A stretch of DNA of 64,000 nucleotides from Sandaracinobacteroides sayramensis (GCF_022014495.1 NZ_JAKLSQ010000010.1:248832-312831); one strand, 5' to 3'. Positions 51,130 to 59,488 are shown, numbered from the stretch's first letter. Notes: generated by a model not told the origin, from the sequence alone. A program made the numbers and translations.

Positions 51130-52887
51130 TTATTCGGCCGGAACGGCGGCGGCGCGCGCCTTGCGGCCGGCAGGCGCATCCGCCCCCTGCCAGGTCTCGG
51201 CGATGCGCTTCTCCAGCTCGTCGGCGAAGATCTGGCCGCGCTCGCGGATGTTGAGCATCCGCGCCTTGAGGTGATTGTTGCCGAACAGCGCGGGGATCGC
51301 GACCACGAGGCCCGCCAGCGTGGCGAGCAGCGCCGCAGCGATGCCCGGCGCAATCGCCGCGACATTGACCTCGCCGGACGCCGCGACGCTGGCGAAGGTG
51401 ATCATCACGCCCAGCACCGTGCCCGCAAGGCCCACATAGACCGCGCCGCCGATCGGATTGGTGAGCAGGCCCATGCGCTCGCGCAGCTTCTGGCCTTGCA
51501 GCACCTGCAACGCATCGAGCGCCGAGCGGATCGCCGCCACCGATTGCGCGCGCACCGCATAATGACCCGACAGCGTGCTCTCTTCCTTGAGCCGCTTGGT
51601 CAGCTCGGTGCGCCCGACATGATAAAGCTGGCCCAGTGTCGACGCCGCCGCATTCGCGCCCGGATCGAAGGTCGGCAGGCCGTCATGGTCGCCGAGGCGC
51701 TGCGTGTTCTGCGCATAGGCTTCGAGGAAGGCATCGTTCGCCTTCTCGATCCGGCCGACGAGACCGCGCTTGGTGAACAGCACCCACATGGCGAGCGCCA
51801 GCATCACCGCGAGAATGCCGATGACGATCCAGGCGTCGAACGTCACCGCCTTGAGCATGATGCCGAGATAATTGTGGCCGCCGCCGCTCTGGACCTGCTC
51901 GGCCGTGTCGGTGGTGACGAGCTTCGCGCCCTGGCCCTCGCTCGCCGCCGCGAGCTGGAAGGCCGACACCGGCAACGCCGCGCCCGCGACGCGCAGTTCG
52001 TCGATCTCGCCCTTGAGGCCGACCCCGAGCTGCGGCGCGCCCGTCGCCTGGCCCAGCGCCCCCGCGACCTCGCCGGCGCTCTGGGCGTTGACATAGAGCG
52101 TCGACTTCGCGCCGTCGTTGACCAGCGCGAAATGGGCATTGCTGCCGAGCGCCGCCCCCGCGCTGCGCTGGCCGCCCTGCTCGATATAGAGCTTGCCGCC
52201 CTCGATGACGAGGCTCACCGCGCCCGGCAGCGTGAACAGCGTGCCGTCGCTCTCCGGCTTGACCCAGCCGGTGATCGTCACCGGACCCTGCGCGAAGGGG
52301 GACGCGGGCAGCGTGACCGGATTGGTGCCGTCGAGAACGAGACTGTTCCCGATCAGGCCGCCCGCGTTGCGACCCGCGCCACCCTGCGCATGCGCGCCGT
52401 TCGAGGTGGCGTCCCTGGGAGCGCCGTCATCGTTGAAATGATAGACCAGCCGATATTCCGGCCCGAAAGTGCCCGCCACGTCCTGGCCGGGCTTGGCGTC
52501 CTTGCCGCCATAATAGGCATAGATCGCATTCGCCGTGGCCGGCGCGAGACCCTGCACGTCCACCCACACCAGCGCCTGCTCGTCCTGCGGCGCCCACTTC
52601 TCGATGTGGAACTTGAGCGGGGTGCGATCGTCGCCCGCGACGAAGCGCAGGTCCGAGCCGTCCGGCTTCACGTCCGCGAAGTTGAAATTGCCCGAATGCA
52701 GCCGGATCAGCACCGGCGCGCGCGCCACCTCGCCGGTGACGCCCGCCGCAGCCATGTTGAGGTTGATCTTGGTGCGATAGGCATAGTCACCGCTCCACCA
52801 CGCATGGGCGGGCGTAGCGGCGGTCAGCGCGGCAAAGCCGAGAACGCCGGCAACCGCACCAGTCTTGAGACGTGCGACAATTGACAT
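51130..52887 (-). CDS. DUF2341/LamG-like domain fused to ExbB/TolQ proton channel
   Basis: A 585-residue protein. After a signal peptide (LGFAALTAATPAHAWW) a DUF2341 domain (about 30-150: YRTKINLN, VLIRLHSGNF, VWVDVQGL, IYAYYGG) and a ConA/LamG-like region (about 155-310) form a large extracytoplasmic part. Then comes a membrane helix (WIVIGILAVMLALAMWVLF), a cytoplasmic helical segment, and the MotA/TolQ/ExbB core with two further helices (GLAGTVLGVMITFASVA and AALLATLAGLVVAIPALF). ExbB has its N-terminus outside, so the fusion is topologically sensible. It may sense or bind sugar or wall material and link it to the channel. It starts 2 bp after tpsB. Confidence 0.87.
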   Translation of the reverse strand: MSIVARLKTGAVAGVLGFAALTAATPAHAWWSGDYAYRTKINLNMAAAGVTGEVARAPVLIRLHSGNFNFADVKPDGSDLRFVAGDDRTPLKFHIEKWAPQDEQALVWVDVQGLAPATANAIYAYYGGKDAKPGQDVAGTFGPEYRLVYHFNDDGAPRDATSNGAHAQGGAGRNAGGLIGNSLVLDGTNPVTLPASPFAQGPVTITGWVKPESDGTLFTLPGAVSLVIEGGKLYIEQGGQRSAGAALGSNAHFALVNDGAKSTLYVNAQSAGEVAGALGQATGAPQLGVGLKGEIDELRVAGAALPVSAFQLAAASEGQGAKLVTTDTAEQVQSGGGHNYLGIMLKAVTFDAWIVIGILAVMLALAMWVLFTKRGLVGRIEKANDAFLEAYAQNTQRLGDHDGLPTFDPGANAAASTLGQLYHVGRTELTKRLKEESTLSGHYAVRAQSVAAIRSALDALQVLQGQKLRERMGLLTNPIGGAVYVGLAGTVLGVMITFASVAASGEVNVAAIAPGIAAALLATLAGLVVAIPALFGNNHLKARMLNIRERGQIFADELEKRIAETWQGADAPAGRKARAAAVPAE

Positions 52888-52889
52888 AG

Positions 52890-54506
52890 TTAAAATTCCC
52901 CCTGGATGCGGAAGCGGAAGAAGACGTCGCCGGAGCCGGTCTCCGGCCCGGAGTTCAGCGGCAGGCCCAGGTCGAACGCGCCGGTGAAATATTTGAAGAG
53001 GCGGACACGGCCGCCGATGCCCGTGCTGACCAGATACTGGTTGCGGTCGGCAATCTGGCTTTCGAGCGGATAGTGGATGCCCGACCAGCCGCCGTCCAAG
53101 AAGGCATGGAAGCGCAGCTCGTTGAGCAAATTCCCACCGAGTATCTTCGCGAGGTCGGGCGTGCGGATCTCGGTCTGCAAGGCGACGCCATAGTCGCCGA
53201 TGACCTCGGATTCGTAATAGCCGCGCACCGTGCTCATGCCGCCGAGCGAGAAGCCCTCGTTCGAGATCAGCGGATCGGGCGACCACTGGCTCGACAGCCG
53301 CGCATTCACCTGAATGTCGCTGCCGATCTCCTGCTCATGCTCGGCATCGAGCTTCAGCGCGATGAAGCTCTGCCGCGCCATGTAGCGCTTCTCGTTGAAG
53401 CGGAACCAGTCGTCGCCCAGTCCGCGAATGCCCAGCGTGGTCGAGAAGGCGATGTTGCTCTTGGCCCGGTCGCCCGACCAGTCGCCCCGCCAGCTCGCCG
53501 TGATCGGGAAATATTCGATCGGTGCCGAAGCCCGGTCGGCGCCGATCAGCACCACGTCTTCCTTGAAATCCTTCCAGTCCATGCCGAGCGTCAGCGCGTG
53601 GTAGAAGCCCTCGCTGCTGCCGAGCGACTGGATCAGGCGGAAGCCCGCCATATTGCCCTTGCCGATGACGCTGGTGCCGCCGACCACCGCGATGTCGCTG
53701 TCCGAATGGACGCCGTAGAGCAGCATCTGCGTGCCGCTGCCCAGTCGCATCAGATAATTGCCCGAGAACACCGTGCCGTCGTCGGTGCGGCGCGGCGCCG
53801 TCTGTGCGGAGAGGGAGAGGCTGTCGCCGCGCCCCCACATATCGTCATAGCGGATCGTCGCCGAGGCGCGCAGGTCGGTGGTCGCCGACGAACTGAAATT
53901 GTTGAGTTCGGCCGAGGCGTGGAAGGGCGAGCTTTCCTCGACCTTCAGCACCACGTCGAGCGTGCCCGGCGCCGTGCCCGCGCGCAGCTCCGGCGTCACC
54001 TTGCGGCTCGCCTTGCTGTTGAGCGCCACCACGTCGCGCTGGAAGGCCGGCAGGTTCGGCGTCTCGCCCGGTGCCACCGACGGGGCCAGCGCCTTCACCG
54101 CCTCGGCATCCTTCGATCCCTCGACGAGAAGCTGGCCGACCGTCTGCGGCTGCACGTCGAGACGGATGATGCCCGATCCCACCGACTGCTCGGGGATGAC
54201 CACCGCCACCGCCACATAGCCGGCGTCCTCGAACGCCTTCTGCAAGGCCGCCCGCGCGCCCTCGACATCCGCCTCGCTGCGGTCCGGCCCCATATGGGGA
54301 TAGACCGTGCGCTCGACCGTATCGGGCGGCAGCAGCGTGTTGCCCGTCACCTGGAAGGCGCGGATCTCGAAGCGCGCCGCGGGCGCGGCCTCTGCCGCAC
54401 CCTGGGGCGCGTCCTGCGCGATCGCGGGCGTCGCCGCCGCAGCCAGCACCAGGGCAATCACGGCCCCGCTCGGCGAAAGCCGCCACGAATCTTTCTCGAA
54501 CTTCAA
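52890..54506 (-). CDS. TpsB outer-membrane transporter (ShlB/FhaC/HecB family)
   Basis: A 538-residue protein. A signal peptide (ALVLAAAATPAIAQ) precedes a POTRA_2 domain (FEIRAFQVTGNTLLPPDTVER), a second POTRA region and a 16-strand barrel with ELNNFSSSATTDLRAS, MGLD-type strands and an FxxGxxxxRG-like motif (FSLGGMSTVRGY), conserved in the Omp85/TpsB superfamily lid loop. It ends in Phe. It exports the TpsA partner across the outer membrane. The start is TTG 54,506 with a G-rich site before it. It is the first gene of the long operon. Confidence 0.92.
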   Translation of the reverse strand: MKFEKDSWRLSPSGAVIALVLAAAATPAIAQDAPQGAAEAAPAARFEIRAFQVTGNTLLPPDTVERTVYPHMGPDRSEADVEGARAALQKAFEDAGYVAVAVVIPEQSVGSGIIRLDVQPQTVGQLLVEGSKDAEAVKALAPSVAPGETPNLPAFQRDVVALNSKASRKVTPELRAGTAPGTLDVVLKVEESSPFHASAELNNFSSSATTDLRASATIRYDDMWGRGDSLSLSAQTAPRRTDDGTVFSGNYLMRLGSGTQMLLYGVHSDSDIAVVGGTSVIGKGNMAGFRLIQSLGSSEGFYHALTLGMDWKDFKEDVVLIGADRASAPIEYFPITASWRGDWSGDRAKSNIAFSTTLGIRGLGDDWFRFNEKRYMARQSFIALKLDAEHEQEIGSDIQVNARLSSQWSPDPLISNEGFSLGGMSTVRGYYESEVIGDYGVALQTEIRTPDLAKILGGNLLNELRFHAFLDGGWSGIHYPLESQIADRNQYLVSTGIGGRVRLFKYFTGAFDLGLPLNSGPETGSGDVFFRFRIQGEF

Positions 54507-54887
54507 ACCGCACCCCCCGACGAAAGCGCCGCCACGGCTCCGAAAGCCGGGCGGCGAACGGCCGCTCTCTATCCAAATACCGGCGCCGGAAGACTCGCGT
54601 GCTTCAAGCCGGCGTCCAGTTGACGGGAGGGGATTAGGAGGGGCGGTTAACGATTCTCAAGGAAAAATATCGTGACAGTGCGTTTCGTCCAAGATCGTCG
54701 GAATAGTATGTAAGTTGTGTTACAGCTTCCGTTGGTCTATTGGACCGGAATAACGCCACGAATCGAAGAATAATCGTCACTTATGCAGGGATGGAACGCA
54801 TATCTAGTTGATTGCAAGACTCATAGCGCCCTGATTACATATCAGGGCGGCGCATTGATCTTGTGGCCTCCCGCGCGGGAGGCAATG
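54507..54887. promoter_or_regulatory. Promoter region of the TPS operon with two hairpins
   Basis: A 381-bp gap between the AraC gene and tpsB, AT-rich in its middle (54,640-54,800). Two hairpins stand out: CGCCCTGAT-TACAT-ATCAGGGCG (54,827-54,849) and the perfect 18-bp palindrome GCCTCCCGCGCGGGAGGC (54,866-54,883) just after the AraC stop, which could end that transcript. A small inverted repeat (GGTC-TATTG-GACC) near 54,733 is a candidate operator. The operon promoter should be here, but no clear -35/-10 pair was found, so a sigma factor other than sigma-70 is possible. Confidence 0.5.
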
Positions 54888-55850
54888 TCAATCGCGCTGC
54901 GACCGGAAGGCGCGCGCGCGGGTCTGCGTCGGCGTTTCTCCAAAATGGCGCTGGTAGGCGCGGTTCAGCATTCCCGAGAGGCCGAAGCCCGAAGCCACCG
55001 CCAGCTCGCCGATCGAACGGCTCTCGGTCGCGCAGCTAACACGCGCGCGCACCCATTCGAGCCGAAGCTGCTGGACGAGCCGCGCGGGCGAGATGCCGAG
55101 GCAGTTGCGGAAATTGCGGTGCAGCGTTCCGGCGCTGACGCCTGCCAGCGCCGCCAGCTCCTCGACCGTCCAGTTGAGGCACGGATTCTGGCGCACATAG
55201 TCGACCGCGCGCTGCACCGAGCGCGCCACGGGGAAGATCGCACCGGCCTGCGCATCGGCGCGCAGGGCGTCGATCAGCGCCGCCAGCACGCACTTCTCGG
55301 CGGCGGTCCGCGCCTTGGGGCCGAGATCGACCGGGCGGCCCATGATGGCGTGATGGGTGAGATCGCCCCGGCAGGCCGCGATGGCGTCCGCCGTCCAGTC
55401 GAACACGCAGTCGATCATCGACACGCGCCGCGGCTCGCCGAACAGGCGCGAGGCTTCGGACTGGAGCGCGGCGCGCGGCACATGCAGCAGGAGCGCGCGC
55501 GAGCCCGCCATCCACACGCAGATCGTCCGCTCGGCGCCCGCCAGCAGCAGGGCCTGGCCCGCGACGAGCGAATAGCTCTCGTCGATGCCGACAACGACCG
55601 CCTCGCCGGCAAGGGGCACCACCACATGCACCATCGCCTCGGTCGGCGTGAGCGTGGAGGAACGCTGCTTGGCGAAAATCCTGTAGTCGAAATCCAGCCT
55701 GCCGGCCTTGAAGCGCTGCCGCGCCAGCGGCGGCTCGACCGACGCCACGGCGGGCTGCGCGACCGCAACGCCGTTCGTCGGCCGGCGCAACGCCGCGTCC
55801 GGCTCGACCTCAATCCTGTCCAACATGCTCGTGTGCAACATCGTGTCCAT
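54888..55850 (-). CDS. AraC-family transcriptional regulator
   Basis: A 320-residue regulator. The N-terminal 190 residues form an AraC-binding-like cupin half (VHVVVPLAGEAVVVGIDES, LVAGQALLLAG). The C-terminal 100 residues hold the double HTH: LNWTVEELAALAGVSAGTLHRNFRN and SIGELAVASGFGLSGMLNRAYQRHFGETPTQTR. The start is taken at ATG 55,850, since residues further upstream look non-coding. It lies directly upstream of the TPS operon on the same strand and is divergent from the second TonB/sigma module, so it is well placed to control either. The inducer is unknown. Confidence 0.85.
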   Translation of the reverse strand: MDTMLHTSMLDRIEVEPDAALRRPTNGVAVAQPAVASVEPPLARQRFKAGRLDFDYRIFAKQRSSTLTPTEAMVHVVVPLAGEAVVVGIDESYSLVAGQALLLAGAERTICVWMAGSRALLLHVPRAALQSEASRLFGEPRRVSMIDCVFDWTADAIAACRGDLTHHAIMGRPVDLGPKARTAAEKCVLAALIDALRADAQAGAIFPVARSVQRAVDYVRQNPCLNWTVEELAALAGVSAGTLHRNFRNCLGISPARLVQQLRLEWVRARVSCATESRSIGELAVASGFGLSGMLNRAYQRHFGETPTQTRARAFRSQRD

Positions 55851-56077
55851 TCGCCTGGCCTTCAAAATTTCGACAGCCGTCGCGAGGGCATCGCGAACGA
55901 TAAAATGCAGGAGGCGCGATTTTTCTTTGCCGGGGCACTGTTCCGTTCCGGCACATGCGCCGAGCGTCCGGCCCGGAAACGCCCCAAGCAGAATTGTCAT
56001 CATGCCGCGCTAGGAGCCATGCGGGGTGCTCCCTTGTGCGACATTGCCATGACCAAAACCGCTCGCATGGCGTGGCG

Positions 56078-56734
56078 ATGATCGAAGATATCTCGTCCCG
56101 CCTCTTTGCGATCCTGCTGTCGCTGCTCGCCCATGCAGCGCTGTTCAGCTTCCTGTTCCTGCTTTCACCGCCGCCCGGCGATGGCGGGCGCTCGGCCGCG
56201 CGCGGCCGCCAGGGCGTGCTGGTCGTGGAACTCATTCCGCTCGATCGCGACAAGGCCGGCGATCCCGCCCGGCAGCTCGGCTTTCCATCCGCCACCGACA
56301 AGGGCGAGGCCGAGCCGATGCCGCCGCGCCTGCCGTCATCGGCCGCGACCCGCCCGGCGACCGAGCCGCCGCCCGCCGGCGGCGCCAATGTGCTGGCGGC
56401 CAGCGCCTCGGCAAGCGCGCCCGGCCAGGCCGCCGATCTCTCCGGCGTCTCGGCCCTGCGCTACCGCGACATGCTGCTCACCCATATCGCGCGCTACCGG
56501 CAATATCCCGAAGAAGCCCGCCGCGATCGCCGCGAGGGCACCGCCTGGGTGCGCTTCCTGCTCGACCGCAAGGGCCGCGTCTCGCGCATCTGGATCGAGC
56601 GCAGCTCCGGCCATGCCGCGCTCGACGGCGAGGCCGCCGCCGCCGTCCGCCGCGCCGAGCCGCTGCCGCCGATCCCCGCCGGCCTTCCCGATGAGATCGA
56701 CATCACCGTGCCGATCGATTTCAGGATCGGATAG
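56078..56734 (+). CDS. Second TonB-family energy transducer
   Basis: A 218-residue protein: N-terminal anchor (LFAILLSLLAHAALFSFLFLL), a Pro/Ala-rich spacer (PPRLPSSAATRPATEPPP) shorter than in the TonB at 49,594, and a TonB C-terminal domain (YPEEARRDRREGTAWVRFLLDRKGRVSRIWIERSSG). The YPxxAR motif is typical of TonB. It begins the plus-strand control module and is 227 bp from the AraC start. No ExbB/ExbD is next to it, so it may share the pair in the TPS operon. Confidence 0.86.
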   Translation: MIEDISSRLFAILLSLLAHAALFSFLFLLSPPPGDGGRSAARGRQGVLVVELIPLDRDKAGDPARQLGFPSATDKGEAEPMPPRLPSSAATRPATEPPPAGGANVLAASASASAPGQAADLSGVSALRYRDMLLTHIARYRQYPEEARRDRREGTAWVRFLLDRKGRVSRIWIERSSGHAALDGEAAAAVRRAEPLPPIPAGLPDEIDITVPIDFRIG

Positions 56735-56839
56735 CCATGTCGCCGCGCATCCAGCCATGTCCCGTCAGCGCCGCGATCCCGCAGCCGCGCCGTGCCTGAC
56801 CATGACGCGGGCCTCCCTCGAACCGTGCCGCGCCGGACC

Positions 56840-57547
56840 ATGCGGCTCCGCCATGCCCTGTCGGCCGCGCTCATGCTCGCCAGCCTCTGGCCCGACACCC
56901 CGGCGCGCGCGCAGGCGGATGAGCAGGCAGCGCCCGCCACGCACGACTATGATATTCCCGCCCAGCCCCTCGAACGCGCGCTCGTGGAGCTGGGAACCGT
57001 GAGCCATATCGACATCCTCTACGGAAACGGCGTCGTCGACGCGAAGCGCTCCAACCCCCTCGTCGGCAGCTTCAGCCAGCGCGACGCCATCGCCACCATG
57101 CTGCGCGGCACCGGCCTGGAGTTCCGCTTCACCCGGCTCAACGCCGTCGTCATCTTCCCGCCCGACCAGCCGCCCGCGCCGGGCATCGATGCCTGGGTCA
57201 AGGCGGAAGGCACGCCGCGCCTCGTCCTCGACGTGCTGCGCGTGACCGCCCCGCCCATGATCGGCACGCCGCCCAAAACGCAGTTCGAGCCGTTCGGCCG
57301 CGCCGTGCAGGCCGCCATCAACGACCGGCTGCAAACCGATCCCCGCACCAGCAAGCGCCCGTTCCGCGCCCGTCTCACCGTCCATATCGACGCGAGCGGC
57401 GTGCTGCGCCGCCCCGAGGTGGTGCGCTCGACCGGCAATGCGAAGCTCGACGCCGATATCCGCAAGGTGCTGGACGGCGCGCAGATGCCCGGCCAGCCGC
57501 CCGAGGGACTGCCGCAGCCCGTTTGGTTCGAGGTGGCCGCGCGATGA
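56840..57547 (+). CDS. STN domain joined to TonB-C-like domain, no receptor barrel
   Basis: A 235-residue exported protein. After a signal peptide (LSAALMLASLWPDTPARAQ) an STN domain occupies about residues 35-105 (YDIPAQPLERALVELGTVS, DAIATMLRGTGLEFR). STN domains normally sit at the front of TonB-dependent receptors that signal to FecR, or of secretins. Here the C-terminal half instead resembles TonB-C (RARLTVHIDASGVLRRPEVV, LDADIRKVLDG). ATG 56,840 is preferred; GTG 56,792 is in frame. It precedes sigma factor and FecR genes, so it could be a periplasmic signalling adaptor. Confidence 0.8.
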   Translation: MRLRHALSAALMLASLWPDTPARAQADEQAAPATHDYDIPAQPLERALVELGTVSHIDILYGNGVVDAKRSNPLVGSFSQRDAIATMLRGTGLEFRFTRLNAVVIFPPDQPPAPGIDAWVKAEGTPRLVLDVLRVTAPPMIGTPPKTQFEPFGRAVQAAINDRLQTDPRTSKRPFRARLTVHIDASGVLRRPEVVRSTGNAKLDADIRKVLDGAQMPGQPPEGLPQPVWFEVAAR

Positions 57548-57639
57548 GGACGATCCGGCTTCGCCGCGCCTTTGCGCGCTGTGGCTGCCTGTTGGCGGTG
57601 CGGGGCGCGTCCGCGCCGGTCGCGGGAGGCGCGTCATGA
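57544..57639 (+). CDS. 31-residue coupling ORF between STN protein and sigma factor
   Basis: ATG 57,544 overlaps the STN gene stop (ATGA) and the frame ends at TGA 57,637-57,639, which overlaps the sigma factor ATG (ATGA). The peptide is basic with two cysteines (RRAFARCGCLLAV). It may serve only to pass ribosomes from one gene to the next, without a function for the peptide itself. Exact overlap at both ends is the evidence. Confidence 0.4.
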   Translation: MRTIRLRRAFARCGCLLAVRGASAPVAGGAS

Positions 57640-58229
57640 CCGCCGACTCCCGTTCGGGCGACGACGACGCCATGCCGGAAAGCACCCGCAAGCAGCTCGT
57701 CCGCGCGCTTCAGGAGCGCTATGCCGAAATCAAGGCCAGGCTCTCCCGCAATTTCGCGCCCGATCTGGTCGAGGACGCGATGCACGAGACCTGGCTGCGC
57801 CTCCAGCGTCCGCGCGACCTCAATCCGGTGCGCGATCCGGAAAACTACGTCGCCCAGGCCGTCGCCAATACCGCCAAGAACCTGCGGACCTCGCAGGAGC
57901 GGCTGCTGGACTTCACCGATCTGAGCGCGCTGTTCACCGTGGTCGACGACGCCCCCGGCCCCGAGATCATCGCGGGCGACCGGCGCGAGGTCGAACGGTT
58001 GCAGGCGGCGCTTGCCGAACTCACCGAGCGCCAGCAGGATATTTTCTACGAGACCTTCATCGGCGACCAGTCGCATCACGCGCTTGCCGAGCGCTACGGC
58101 GTCACGCTGCGGACCGTCCAGAAGGAACTCAAGCGGGCGATCGAACACTGCGCCAGGCGGCTCGGCAAGAGAAAGTCGTTCGCGACCGCCGCCCCCAAAC
58201 TGTCTTCAAAGCAGGGAGAGACCAAATGA
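57636..58229 (+). CDS. ECF-type RNA polymerase sigma factor
   Basis: A 197-residue sigma-70 family factor. Region 2 shows NFAPDLVEDAMHETWLRLQ and a following PENYVAQAVANTAKN; region 4 shows LTERQQDIFYETFIGDQSHHALAERYGVTLRTVQKELKRA, a clear HTH. There is no region 3, as in FecI-like ECF factors. Start ATG 57,636 has GGGAGG upstream. FecR follows and would hold it inactive until signalled. Targets are unknown; the TPS operon or the module's own promoter are natural candidates. Confidence 0.88.
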   Translation: MTADSRSGDDDAMPESTRKQLVRALQERYAEIKARLSRNFAPDLVEDAMHETWLRLQRPRDLNPVRDPENYVAQAVANTAKNLRTSQERLLDFTDLSALFTVVDDAPGPEIIAGDRREVERLQAALAELTERQQDIFYETFIGDQSHHALAERYGVTLRTVQKELKRAIEHCARRLGKRKSFATAAPKLSSKQGETK

Positions 58230-58261
58230 CCACGGCAAGCGGACACGCATATCATCCATGA
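58226..58261 (+). CDS. 11-residue coupling ORF between sigma factor and FecR
   Basis: ATG 58,226 overlaps the sigma factor stop, has GGGAGA just upstream, and reads MTTASGHAYHP to a TGA that overlaps the FecR ATG at 58,258. It is the second such relay in this operon. It may couple FecR translation to that of the sigma factor and so fix their ratio. Confidence 0.4.
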   Translation: MTTASGHAYHP

Positions 58262-59241
58262 GCCAGCAGGAGCCCTTGAACGACGATCTCGACCCCCTGG
58301 TGAAGGAGGCGCTGCATTGGGTCGTGCGCCTGACCTCCGGGTCGGCGACGACGGCCGATGCGCACGCCTTCGAGCAATGGCGCGCGCAAGGCCCCGGCCA
58401 TGAGGAAGCCTTCCGCGAAGCCGCCGCATTCCGCAAGGCGGTGCGCGCCATGAACCTGCCGCATCCGGCGATCGCCAGGGCCGGCAACGTCACGCCCATC
58501 CGCAAGGCCCGGCCCGTCATGCTGGACCGGCGCGCGATGCTCACCGGCGGCGGCGCCATCGCCGCCTCGGGCGCCGCCTTCATGGTCGCCCGGCCGCCGC
58601 TCGGCCTCTGGCCCTCCTTCGCCGAGTTGACCGCCGACTATCGCACCGGACAGGGCGAGCGCCGCGAGATCGCGCTGGCCGGCGGCGTCAGGATCGACCT
58701 CAACGCGCGCTCGGCGCTCTCCATCCTCGACGGCGGGCGCGGCGCCAGCCTCGTCACCGGCGAAGCCTATGTCGCGGTGCCCGGCCTTCCGGCCGACTTT
58801 CTGGTGAAGGCCGGCGGCGAGCGCATCCTGGCGCGCGACGGCACGTTCAATGTCCGCACCAGCGACCGCGAAACCTGCGTCACCTGCCTGTCCGGCGCGA
58901 TCGAGCGCGACACCGGCGCCGATCGCCGCCTGCTCAAGGCGGGCGAGCAGCTCGTGGCGCTGCCGGGCGGCGAGGCCCGCATCACCCACGTCGATCCCGC
59001 GCGCGCCGCGGGCTGGCGCCAGGGACTGCTCATCTTCCGCAACACCCCGCTCGCCGAGGCGCTGGAGGACATCAACCGCTATCGCAGCGCCAAGATCATC
59101 CTCGCCAACAACGCGCTCGCGCGCCGTCCGGTCAACGGCATCTTCCACACCGACCAGATCGACAATGCGGTCGTGCAGATCCAGCAGCTCCTCAATGTCG
59201 GCGTGCGCGAGCTGCCCGGCGGCATCGTGCTGATGAGTTGA
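58258..59241 (+). CDS. FecR family anti-sigma factor/signal transducer
   Basis: A 327-residue protein. An N-terminal cytoplasmic DUF4880-type domain (ALHWVVRLTSG, AFEQWRAQGPGHEEAF) precedes one membrane segment (MLTGGGAIAASGAAFM), the FecR domain (YRTGQGERREIALAGGVRIDLNARSAL) and a C-terminal STN-like DUF4974 region (NTPLAEALEDINRYRSAKI). FecR normally receives a signal from the N-terminal STN domain of an outer-membrane receptor. No receptor gene is near; the STN protein at 56,840 may take that part. Paired with the sigma factor upstream. Confidence 0.88.
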   Translation: MSQQEPLNDDLDPLVKEALHWVVRLTSGSATTADAHAFEQWRAQGPGHEEAFREAAAFRKAVRAMNLPHPAIARAGNVTPIRKARPVMLDRRAMLTGGGAIAASGAAFMVARPPLGLWPSFAELTADYRTGQGERREIALAGGVRIDLNARSALSILDGGRGASLVTGEAYVAVPGLPADFLVKAGGERILARDGTFNVRTSDRETCVTCLSGAIERDTGADRRLLKAGEQLVALPGGEARITHVDPARAAGWRQGLLIFRNTPLAEALEDINRYRSAKIILANNALARRPVNGIFHTDQIDNAVVQIQQLLNVGVRELPGGIVLMS

Positions 59242-59413
59242 CGTCATAAATCTGTAAAAATGCGTTCGTTTTCATCGCCGCCCACCTGTCTCAAAGTGGG
59301 AGGGTTGCACGTTTTCCGGGCATCGGCTCCGCGTCCAGACCTCCCTGGCGACCGTAGGAGCGCGCCGCGAGACGTCGCCGTCCATAAGCCAAGGCGCGCA
59401 CAGGAGGACGCCA

Positions 59414-59488
59414 ATGGCACACGCTTTGCTGCCCAGCACCACGCCGGTCGGGCACATCGGGAGGACGCGCCCATGCCGTTCGATCTGA
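59414..59488 (+). CDS. 24-residue upstream ORF of the LysR-MarR regulator
   Basis: ATG 59,414 follows an ideal AGGAGG (59,402-59,407) and encodes MAHALLPSTTPVGHIGR plus seven residues, ending at TGA 59,486, just inside the regulator start at 59,473. This looks like a leader peptide controlling the regulator's translation. The rest of the 172-bp gap before it has a short CCCAC/GTGGG stem and nothing else recognisable. Confidence 0.4.
   Translation: MAHALLPSTTPVGHIGRTRPCRSI

Noticed and set aside
54783-56081. A 432-codon plus-strand frame opposite the AraC gene
   Set aside because: The minus strand shows a full AraC double HTH; the plus frame is His/Arg-rich without motifs.
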